Source: Xenophilus aerolatus (GTDB lineage: Bacteria > Pseudomonadota > Gammaproteobacteria > Burkholderiales > Burkholderiaceae_C). From it: a stretch of DNA of 64,000 bases. Below are positions 58,232 to 64,000 of the stretch, piece after piece (the stretch's first letter is position 1; every line of letters begins with the position of its first letter). A program made the position numbers and the translations under genes. The stretch covers positions 992,001-1,056,000 of the forward strand of contig QAIB01000001.1 of the NCBI GenBank assembly GCA_030418545.1, read 5' to 3'. The notes beneath the pieces were generated by a model. The model saw only the letters and a list, made by a program, of their open reading frames with translations. It made no database searches and was not told where the DNA came from.

Positions 58232-58774
58232 TCAGCGGCAGGCGATCACGGCACCGGCGGCGTTGTAGCAGGTTGCGCTACGTGTCAGGCCGGTGGCGCT
58301 GTCGTACGAGCTGCTGGTCTGCACGCTGTTGCCGGTGACGTTGCTGGTGGCGGTGGTGCTGCGGCTCTGGCTGAGGTTGCCGGCGGCGTCGCGGGTGGCG
58401 CTGCCGCTGCTTTGCACGCTGCCCTTGGCGTTGGCGGCGTTCAGGCCGCTCTGGTGGCTGGCCGAGCCGTCGGCGTTGACGCGGGTGCTGCCGGCGCGCG
58501 CGCCCATCCCGCCGTTCGGGCCCGTCACGCGGGCGCCGCTGGCGACGATGCCGTGGCCCTGGCCATCGGTGCCGAGGGCACGGCCGCGCACCAGGTTGCC
58601 GCCGTTGGCACCCTGGCGGCGCACCATGGCGCCGGAAGACACACCGCCTTCGGCATTCGTGCCGCGGTAGCGCAGGGGACCGGCCTCGGCGCCGGCGGTG
58701 ACGAAGGAGGCTGCCAGGGCGACGGCACCGAGGGCGGCGCAGCGCAGCATGAGGGGATGAGCTTGAATCGACAT
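58232..58774 (-). CDS. Secreted Gly/Ser/Asn-rich protein of unknown function
   Basis: This 180-residue protein has a signal peptide (MLRCAALGAVALAASFVTAG). The mature part is built from loose repeats rich in Gly, Ala, Ser and Asn (GANGGNLVRGRALGTDGQGH, GSVQSSGSATRDAAGNLSQS) and ends with a cysteine pair (SATCYNAAGAVIAC) likely to form a disulfide. No catalytic domain is recognised. AAGGAC precedes the ATG at 58774. It is divergent from a response regulator, with TGTCAT boxes between, so it is a likely regulatory target. Confidence 0.7.
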   Translation of the reverse strand: MSIQAHPLMLRCAALGAVALAASFVTAGAEAGPLRYRGTNAEGGVSSGAMVRRQGANGGNLVRGRALGTDGQGHGIVASGARVTGPNGGMGARAGSTRVNADGSASHQSGLNAANAKGSVQSSGSATRDAAGNLSQSRSTTATSNVTGNSVQTSSSYDSATGLTRSATCYNAAGAVIACR

Positions 58775-58892
58775 GGTCGTGTCCTTGCAGTGGAGGTGGA
58801 TCGGTGGTGGCACGGCGGGGGCTGCCGTGCCTTGACTGTGGGCGCGAGGTGTGAGCGAACGATGCCGGCGTACGGGCGCTCGATGACGATCC

Positions 58893-58927
58893 ATGACACG
58901 GCGCTGCGCCCTGTCATCGTTTGTCAT
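58893..58927. promoter_or_regulatory. Cluster of TGTCAT half-sites between divergent operons
   Basis: TGTCAT occurs at 58912-58917 and 58922-58927, exactly ten bases apart in direct orientation, and its complement ATGACA occurs at 58893-58898. Ten-base direct half-sites are the usual binding geometry of OmpR-family regulators, and such a regulator is encoded 54 bases downstream. Confidence 0.5.
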
Positions 58928-58980
58928 GATTTCGCGCGCCGGGCGGCGGCCGTGCGCCGGGCGCTCGCTACGATCGCGCC

Positions 58981-59700
58981 ATGCCCGAGCCGCTCGCCCG
59001 CATCCTCATCGCCGACGACGAGGCCGACTTGCGTGCGCTGCTGGAGCGCTACCTGGGCGACCAGGGCTACGCGGTGCGCACCGTGGAGGGCGCCGCGCCG
59101 CTGGACCGGCTGCTGGCGCGCGAGCGCTTCGACGTGCTGGTGCTCGACGTCATGATGCCGGGCGAGGACGGCCTGGCCGTGTGCCGCCGCCTGCGCGCGC
59201 AGGGCGAGACCATTCCGATCGTGATGCTCACCGCACGCGGCGACCCGGTGGACCGCATCGTTGGCCTCGAGATGGGTGCCGACGACTACCTGCCCAAGCC
59301 CTTCAACCCGCGCGAGCTGCTCGCGCGCATCCAGGCCCTGGTGCGGCGCCAGCGCATGCTGGGCGCCCACGCGGGGCCGATGGCCGAGGACGGCGAGCTG
59401 CGCTTCGGCGAGCACGTGCTGCACCTCGCCCGGCGCACGCTGCGCAGGGGCGATGCCGAGGTGCCGCTGACCACGGGCGAGTTCGGCCTGCTCGCGGCGT
59501 TCGCGCAGAACGCCGGCCGCCCCCTTGGGCGCGAGCGCCTCATCGAACTGGCGCGCGGGCGCGACCACGAGGCCACCGACCGCAGCATCGACGTGCAGGT
59601 CATGCGCCTGCGCAAGCTGATCGAGGCCGACCCGGCGCAACCGCGCCACATCCGCACCGTGTGGGGAGTCGGCTACGTCTTCGTGCCCGAGCCGGAATGA
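58981..59700 (+). CDS. OmpR-family response regulator
   Basis: This 239-residue regulator has a receiver domain (RILIADDEADLRALLERYLG, acceptor Asp near residue 56 in VLVLDVMMPGEDGLAVCRRL, DDYLPKPFNPRELLARIQAL) and a C-terminal winged helix (VPLTTGEFGLLAAFAQNAGR, RSIDVQVMRLRKLIEADPAQ, TVWGVGYVFVPEPE). It resembles OmpR itself in the effector end. Its stop overlaps the kinase start by ATGA. Probable targets include the divergent secreted-protein operon. Confidence 0.95.
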   Translation: MPEPLARILIADDEADLRALLERYLGDQGYAVRTVEGAAPLDRLLARERFDVLVLDVMMPGEDGLAVCRRLRAQGETIPIVMLTARGDPVDRIVGLEMGADDYLPKPFNPRELLARIQALVRRQRMLGAHAGPMAEDGELRFGEHVLHLARRTLRRGDAEVPLTTGEFGLLAAFAQNAGRPLGRERLIELARGRDHEATDRSIDVQVMRLRKLIEADPAQPRHIRTVWGVGYVFVPEPE

Positions 59701-61034
59701 ACTGGTGCCCGCGCAGCCTCTTCGGGCGCAACGCGCTCTTCATCGTCGCGCTGATCGTGCTGGGCCAGCTGGGCGGCGCGCTGCTGCTGCGGCAGATGGT
59801 GGTCAAGCCGCGCCTGGACCAGGCGGCCGACAGCGTGGCACGCAACGTGGCGGCGATCCGCGCCGGGCTGGTGGCGGTGCCGCCGGGGCAGCGGCAGGCC
59901 TTCGTCGATGCCTTCAATGCGCGGGCGCGGGCGACCGATGGGGGTCGGGACGCGTCGGCCCCGGCGGTGCTGCGGCCGCTGCTCACGCCGCTGGAACGCG
60001 GCTTCGTGCGGCGGGTGTCGGCACGCCTGGCGGGCCAAGGCGTCGACCTCGTCTGGCGCCGCGACCAGGGGGGCAGCCTGGCCCTGCGCCTGCCGATGGA
60101 GGGCGGCGAGCACTGGGTGGTGCTGCCCGGCCTGCTGCCGGAGCGCGAGTTCACCGGCGCCTGGATGGCGGTCAGCGGCGTCAGCGTGGTGCTGGCGATC
60201 GTCGGCGCACTGTGGCTGCAGCGGCGACTCGACCGGCCGTTGGCGCGCGTGGTCGCGGCCGCCCGGACGCTGGCCGGCGGGCAGGCGCCCGCGCCCCTGC
60301 CGGAAGACGGCCCGACCGAGATCGCCACGGTCAGCCGCAGCTTCAACCAGCTCGTCGCCAGTCTGCAGCAGGCCGAGCGCGAGCGGGCGTTGATGCTGGC
60401 AGGTCTGTCGCACGACCTGCGCACGCCGCTCACCAAGCTGCGGCTGGGGGTGGAGATCCTGCACGGCCGCAGCGAGCCCGAGCTGATGGCCAGCATGACG
60501 CGCAGCATCGAAGAGCTCGATGCCATCGTCGGGCAGTTCCTGGATTTCGCGCGCAGCGACGACGCAGAGATGCCTGTGCCGGTGGACCTGGATGCGCTCG
60601 CGCGGGCCGTGCAGGCCGCGGCGGCCGATCACGGCCGGACGCTGCGCGTCGAGGCGACGGCCGGCCCGCTCCCGGTCGCCGCCCGGCCGAAGGCGCTGCG
60701 CCGCGTGCTCGACAACCTGGTCGAGAACGCCTTTCGCCACGGGAGGCCGCCGGTCGTGCTGCGCACCGCGCGCGGGGCCGCGTGGGTGTGGATCGAGGTC
60801 GAGGACCGCGGCCCGGGCATCGACCTGGCGCAAGCCGAGCTGATGAAGCAACCCTTCCGGCGCGCTGGCGACGCGCGCAGCGGCGCCGCGGGGGCCGGGC
60901 TGGGACTGGCGATCGCGGACCGGATCGTGCGCGGCCACGGGGGCCGCTTCGAGCTGCTGCCGGCGGTGGAGGGGGGCTTGCGGGCGCGCGTCAGCCTGCC
61001 GCTCGGCCTGGACGCGCCGCTATCAAAACAATAG
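59697..61034 (+). CDS. EnvZ-like sensor histidine kinase
   Basis: This 445-residue kinase has a first membrane helix (RNALFIVALIVLGQLGGALL), a periplasmic part (about residues 35-150), a second helix (WMAVSGVSVVLAIVGALWLQ) and HAMP. The H-box is LMLAGLSHDLRTPLTKLRLG (His near residue 240), and the ATPase domain has NLVENAFRHG, DRGPGID and AGLGLAIADR. The last codons (L-S-K-Q-stop) come from element copy 7, in the same phase as in the other kinase of this window. It overlaps the regulator gene by ATGA. Confidence 0.94.
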   Translation: MNWCPRSLFGRNALFIVALIVLGQLGGALLLRQMVVKPRLDQAADSVARNVAAIRAGLVAVPPGQRQAFVDAFNARARATDGGRDASAPAVLRPLLTPLERGFVRRVSARLAGQGVDLVWRRDQGGSLALRLPMEGGEHWVVLPGLLPEREFTGAWMAVSGVSVVLAIVGALWLQRRLDRPLARVVAAARTLAGGQAPAPLPEDGPTEIATVSRSFNQLVASLQQAERERALMLAGLSHDLRTPLTKLRLGVEILHGRSEPELMASMTRSIEELDAIVGQFLDFARSDDAEMPVPVDLDALARAVQAAAADHGRTLRVEATAGPLPVAARPKALRRVLDNLVENAFRHGRPPVVLRTARGAAWVWIEVEDRGPGIDLAQAELMKQPFRRAGDARSGAAGAGLGLAIADRIVRGHGGRFELLPAVEGGLRARVSLPLGLDAPLSKQ

Positions 61035-61079
61035 CTGCCGGCGCAGGATCGGCGGGCGCCGCAGGCTCAAAACGCTTGA
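61019..61079 (+). repeat. GCTAT-N7-ATAGC element, copy 7, carries a kinase stop codon
   Basis: The head GCTATCAAAACAATAGC (61019-61035) contains the TAG stop (61032-61034) of the EnvZ-like kinase. The body TGCCGGCGCAGGATCGGCGG, GCGCCGCAGG and the tail CTCAAAACGCTTGAA follow. It is the copy closest in form to the repeat I recall from other Comamonadaceae. Confidence 0.75.
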
Positions 61080-61107
61080 AAGAACCGCGGGGGAAGGGAA
61101 GGTCCGC

Positions 61108-61428
61108 TCAGGCCGGTGCGATGGCCAGCACGCGCCCGTCGCGCGTCACGGTGCACACGGCCTGGGCCCCGTCGTTGCCATCGGTGAGCTGCACCTCGTA
61201 GTTGCCGGTGAAGGTCTGGCGCGAACCGCCGAGCACGATGGTCTGCCAGGGGCGCCGGAAAGCCTTGGCGCCGGCACCGATGCAGCCCATGTTGGCCACG
61301 GCTGGCGCGGCGCCGGCCGCGCCGGGCACCACGGTGTTCCCCAGCATGGGCGAGGAACCGAACCCGGTGCTGGCGTCGCACGCGGCGAGCGTCAGCGGGA
61401 TCAGCGTCAGGGCCATCATGCGCAACAT
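61108..61428 (-). CDS. Small lipoprotein
   Basis: This is a 106-residue predicted lipoprotein: the signal peptide LRMMALTLIPLTLAAC ends in a lipobox with Cys near residue 17. The mature part has a Gly/Ala-rich linker followed by a compact domain (QTIVLGGSRQTFTGNYEVQL, AVCTVTRDGRVLAIAPA) with one further cysteine pair. No family is recognised. It is convergent with the EnvZ-like kinase, with element copy 7 between. Confidence 0.72.
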   Translation of the reverse strand: MLRMMALTLIPLTLAACDASTGFGSSPMLGNTVVPGAAGAAPAVANMGCIGAGAKAFRRPWQTIVLGGSRQTFTGNYEVQLTDGNDGAQAVCTVTRDGRVLAIAPA

Positions 61429-61521
61429 GGGCGCAATCTACCCCCGAGGTATGACAGTCCGGGTAGGCACAGACCCCGAACTGTCGTATTTAGGCATCGT
61501 TGGTGTGACGCCCTCCTCAGA

Positions 61522-61740
61522 TCAGAGCGCCGCGTTGGACCAGGCCATGCGCCGCAGCATCTCGGCCTGGCGGGCGTTCTCGGCTTCGCGCAGGCTGCGT
61601 GCCGCGCGTGCGGCGGTGTAGGCCACGTAGCTCTGCTCCACGCGGTGCTCCCAGTCGCCCAATGGCGCGCCGTCCTGCGGAAGCGCGACGCCAAGGCCCG
61701 CCTTGGAGAGGATCTGGGCTTTCTGAGCGATGGTGAGCAT
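61522..61740 (-). CDS. Small conserved hypothetical protein (72 aa)
   Basis: This is a 72-residue, mostly helical protein (MLTIAQKAQILSKAGLGVAL, then WEHRVEQSYVAYTAARAARS and LREAENARQAEMLRRMAWSN). No domain is recognised. GAAGGTCC about seven bases before the ATG supports translation. It stands alone, 93 bases from the lipoprotein gene. Function unknown. Confidence 0.55.
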   Translation of the reverse strand: MLTIAQKAQILSKAGLGVALPQDGAPLGDWEHRVEQSYVAYTAARAARSLREAENARQAEMLRRMAWSNAAL

Positions 61741-61967
61741 GGCGGTGGACCTTCGGGGTGGAGCGCTGGCGGTGGTGGGACTGCCTCGATACGCGATGGG
61801 TGCAAGATAGCCCGTGTTTGTGACAAGCGGTATCAGCCAGTCGGCGTACAGGCGGTCAGCGGATGCCTACCAGTTCCGTTTTGCGCCGCTTCGTGCATCT
61901 CGGCCGTTCGGGGGGGGCGGTGGCCGAGGCGCGCCCTCGGGATGCATGCACGTTCTATGCTGGACGC

Positions 61968-62792
61968 ATGAGCTCCCTCGATGCGCTGGAGGACTTCGTC
62001 CGCCGACACCCCCGTCTTTTCGTCATCACCGGTGCCGGCTGCAGCACCGAATCGGGCATTCCCGACTACCGCGACGCCAACGGCGACTGGAAGCGCCCGT
62101 CGCCCGTGACCTACCAGGCCTTCATGGGCGAGGAGGCGACGCGCCGCCGCTACTGGGCGCGCAGCCTGGTCGGCTGGCGCACCATCGGCGAGGCCCATCC
62201 GGGCCCCGCGCATGCCGCGCTCGCACGGCTGGAGGCGCAGGGCCGCGTCGGCCTGTTGCTGACGCAGAACGTCGACGGGTTGCATCAGGCCGGCGGCAGC
62301 GAGCGCGTCGTCGACCTGCACGGACGCATCGACACCGTGCGCTGCATGGCCTGCGGCCATCGCTCGCCGCGTGCGGCACTGCAGGAGCGGCTGCTGACGC
62401 TCAACCCGGCCTGGGCGGCGCTGGAGGCATCGGCTGCGCCCGACGGCGACGCCGACCTGGGCGGGCGCGACTTCTCGGGCTTCGAGGTGCCCACCTGCCT
62501 GCTGTGCGGCGGGCTGCTCAAGCCCGACGTGGTGTTCTTCGGCGAAAGCGTGCCACCCGATCGGGTGGCGAGCGCACGCGAGGCCCTCGCGGCCGCCGAT
62601 GCGGTGCTGGTCGCCGGCTCGTCGCTGATGGTGTATTCGGGCTTTCGCTTCGTGCAGGCGGCGGCCACGGCGGGCCAGCCGATCGCGGCCGTGAACCTGG
62701 GCCGCACGCGGGCCGACGAGTTGCTCACGCTCAAGGCCGCGCTGCCGGTGGGCGCTGCGCTCTCGGCCCTGGCCGAGCGGCTGGCCGGCTGA
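61968..62792 (+). CDS. NAD-dependent protein deacetylase, sirtuin family
   Basis: This 274-residue Sir2 protein removes acyl groups from lysines using NAD+. Motifs are VITGAGCSTESGIPDYRDAN near residue 18, TQNVDGLHQAGG near residue 100, the catalytic His in DLHGRIDTVRC and four zinc cysteines (CMACG and CLLCGG). The NAD-binding VVFFGESVP and VAGSSLMVYSG are also present. Length and motif spacing fit the SIRT4-like class of bacterial sirtuins. ATG at 61968 begins MSSLDALEDF; longer starts lack similarity. The promoter may include TTCTATGCT just upstream, implying a short leader. Confidence 0.93.
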   Translation: MSSLDALEDFVRRHPRLFVITGAGCSTESGIPDYRDANGDWKRPSPVTYQAFMGEEATRRRYWARSLVGWRTIGEAHPGPAHAALARLEAQGRVGLLLTQNVDGLHQAGGSERVVDLHGRIDTVRCMACGHRSPRAALQERLLTLNPAWAALEASAAPDGDADLGGRDFSGFEVPTCLLCGGLLKPDVVFFGESVPPDRVASAREALAAADAVLVAGSSLMVYSGFRFVQAAATAGQPIAAVNLGRTRADELLTLKAALPVGAALSALAERLAG

Positions 62793-62798
62793 GTTCGT

Positions 62799-63707
62799 TC
62801 AGCGCAGCCGCGCGGTGTCGATGCAGAAGATGTACGGGAAGCGCGTCGCCCAGTGCAGGTACTTGCGGGTGCCCGATTCCGACAGGCCCCACAGCCGGCC
62901 CTGCGGGTCGACGGTGAGGTCCTCGAGGCCGGCCACCATCGGGTACTCGGACAGCACCTCGCCCTGGCGGCCCAGCCGGTAGAGCTTGCCCCAGCGGCTG
63001 TTGCTGGCCGACACCCACAGCGTGCCATCGCGGTCGAAGGCGGCGCCTTGCGCCTCCAGCGGGACCGGGATGGATTCCTGCGCGCGGTCCTCGGCGATGG
63101 TCTGGCCTTCGTGCGTGTCGAAGAGGCGCAGGTCGAGCCGGAACATGCGGGCCTTGGGCTGCTCCTTGGTCCAGGTGCCGATCCACGCATCGCGGCCGTC
63201 GAAGGTGGCGTAGCTGCCGCGCAGATCGCCCGCGATTTTCAGCGTGCGCGCCGCGCCCTGCGAGCTGCCTGACGCCAGGGCCCGCGGCAGGTCGATGAGG
63301 AACAGCTGCCGCGTGTCGGCCAGCAGCAGCCGGTCCTGGCCCACATAGGCCAGCCCGCCGGAGTGGGTGCAGGTGCCGGGCGGCACGTCGAAGCCGCCGG
63401 TGATGCGGCCGGACGCGGCATCGATGCGGAACACCCGGCACGGGCCGGTGTTGGCCTTGAGGTCCGGCGTCGGCCGGTAGCTGCTGACGTAGAGCACGTC
63501 ACCTGCGCTGGTGAGGCCCTGCGGGACGAAGCTGTCGTCCAGCGCGGGCGCCCAGATGCGGTGCTGCAGCGCAGCGCCGTTGGGCACGTCGAGGGTCGGG
63601 CCGTCGGCCAGGTAGGTCGGTGCCTGGCCGCGCACGGCATCGGTGGCCGTCGTGGCACAGCCCGCGAGTGCCACCAGCGAGACGAGCAAGGCGAGATGGA
63701 TGCGCAT
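62799..63707 (-). CDS. Predicted lipoprotein with beta-propeller-like domain
   Basis: This 302-residue protein has a lipoprotein signal (IHLALLVSLVALAGCATTAT, lipobox LAGC with Cys near residue 17). The body shows repeated propeller-like blades (DDSFVPQGLTSAGDVLYVSS, GGLAYVGQDRLLLADTRQLF, AQGAAFDRDGTLWVSASNSR, GLEDLTVDPQGRLWGLSESG). No catalytic signature is seen. It converges on the sirtuin gene with six bases between the stops. Confidence 0.8.
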   Translation of the reverse strand: MRIHLALLVSLVALAGCATTATDAVRGQAPTYLADGPTLDVPNGAALQHRIWAPALDDSFVPQGLTSAGDVLYVSSYRPTPDLKANTGPCRVFRIDAASGRITGGFDVPPGTCTHSGGLAYVGQDRLLLADTRQLFLIDLPRALASGSSQGAARTLKIAGDLRGSYATFDGRDAWIGTWTKEQPKARMFRLDLRLFDTHEGQTIAEDRAQESIPVPLEAQGAAFDRDGTLWVSASNSRWGKLYRLGRQGEVLSEYPMVAGLEDLTVDPQGRLWGLSESGTRKYLHWATRFPYIFCIDTARLR

Positions 63708-63781
63708 CCGGGGATTCTCCCGCCGGCAAGCGCCTAGCCGCCGTCGGACGGCGGCGCCATCGCGCGGGCCCTGGGGGAGGC

Positions 63782-64000
63782 CTAAGGCTGCATCCAGGAC
63801 GTCGCCGCCGGGCGCCCGTCCAGATGCAGGGCCGCCGTGGTGGGCGGCGTTTCGGCCAGCAGGCGGCCGCGGCGGAACACCATGAGGCGCGTCGCGCGCA
63901 GGCGGATGGCCTCCACGGGGTCGCGCGCCTGCAGCAGCACGAAGCTGGCGTCGGCGCCGGCGTCGATGCCGTAGCGCGGCAGGTGCATCAGCTTCGCAGC
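63782..64000 (-). CDS. Amidohydrolase, cytosine-deaminase-like, C-terminal end (5' part outside window)
   Basis: The open frame enters from the right edge. The visible 72 residues (AAKLMHLPRYGIDAGADASF, VLLQARDPVEAIRLRATRLM, VFRRGRLLAETPPT) match the C-terminal composite domain of CodA-type cytosine deaminases and related amidohydrolases, which form a small beta-sandwich after the TIM barrel. The catalytic residues lie outside the window, so the substrate cannot be judged. Confidence 0.75.
   Translation of the reverse strand, partial: AAKLMHLPRYGIDAGADASFVLLQARDPVEAIRLRATRLMVFRRGRLLAETPPTTAALHLDGRPAATSWMQP

Overview
The window is dense, GC-rich chromosomal DNA from a betaproteobacterium. The order ftsH-folP-glmM, the Comamonadaceae-like protein sequences (LexA, LpxK, ExbB/D, ClpS/ClpA, an Arr homologue) and short dispersed palindromes of the kind I recall from Variovorax/Acidovorax-type genomes point to Comamonadaceae. 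Genus cannot be fixed from sequence alone. No rRNA, tRNA, CRISPR array, phage or insertion-sequence transposase was seen.

Layout. 1-3.8 kb: C-terminal part of ftsH, then folP-glmM (4-base overlap) and a GNAT acetyltransferase. 3.8-5.2 kb: two decayed polysaccharide genes (a glycosyltransferase and a polysaccharide deacetylase). 5.2-10.9 kb: a minus-strand acyl-CoA operon (3-hydroxyacyl-CoA dehydrogenase, enoyl-CoA hydratase, Crp-type regulator, APH-fold kinase, acyl-CoA dehydrogenase) whose gene set recalls 4-hydroxyacyl-CoA catabolism (LvaA/LvaC, ACAD10/11). 10.9-24 kb: mostly housekeeping, with a FimV-like protein, a hydroxyacid dehydrogenase, lexA with a double SOS box, asparaginase, adk, kdsB-Trm112-lpxK-exbD-exbB, xseA, sodB and two small secreted proteins. 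24-32 kb: clpS-clpA, a cardiolipin synthase, a serine hydrolase, sbcB and a GNAT protein. 32-37 kb: a five-gene ECF sigma operon (sigma, membrane regulator, periplasmic sensor-like protein, DUF1800, DUF1501) in which every junction is an ATGA overlap. 37-39 kb: an Arr-type rifampin ADP-ribosyltransferase, a small basic protein, an integron attC-like site, a VOC protein and a methyltransferase. 39-41.4 kb: a sulfide/persulfide module (two YeeE/YedE half-transporters, a BigR-like repressor, a persulfide dioxygenase-like enzyme). 41.4-51.2 kb: a MurA paralogue and a tripartite RND efflux operon ending in its own two-component system. 51.2-56.1 kb: a degraded orphan T6SS vgrG island (broken vgrG, DUF4123 adaptor, broken VasX-like effector, DUF6708 protein). 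56.3-61 kb: a hydrolase / internally deleted sterol-desaturase / EF-hand / secreted-protein cluster divergent from a second two-component system. 61-64 kb: small lipoproteins, a sirtuin, a propeller-like lipoprotein and the end of a cytosine-deaminase-like amidohydrolase.

The most unusual signals are not single genes. (1) Seven copies of a short element, with a 17-base palindromic head GCTAT-N7-ATAGC, a GC-rich body and a T-rich tail, lie at the 3' ends of genes. Two copies supply the stop codon, in the same phase, of two different histidine kinase genes, and one acts as a terminator. (2) Two further repeat types occur: one codes for part of the N-terminus of the RND membrane-fusion protein, and one is a 105-base element with perfect 21-base inverted arms between a response regulator and its kinase. 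(3) A 57-base attC-like hairpin stands alone beside a VOC gene and an arr homologue. (4) Several accessory genes have lost their middle parts while both ends remain recognisable.
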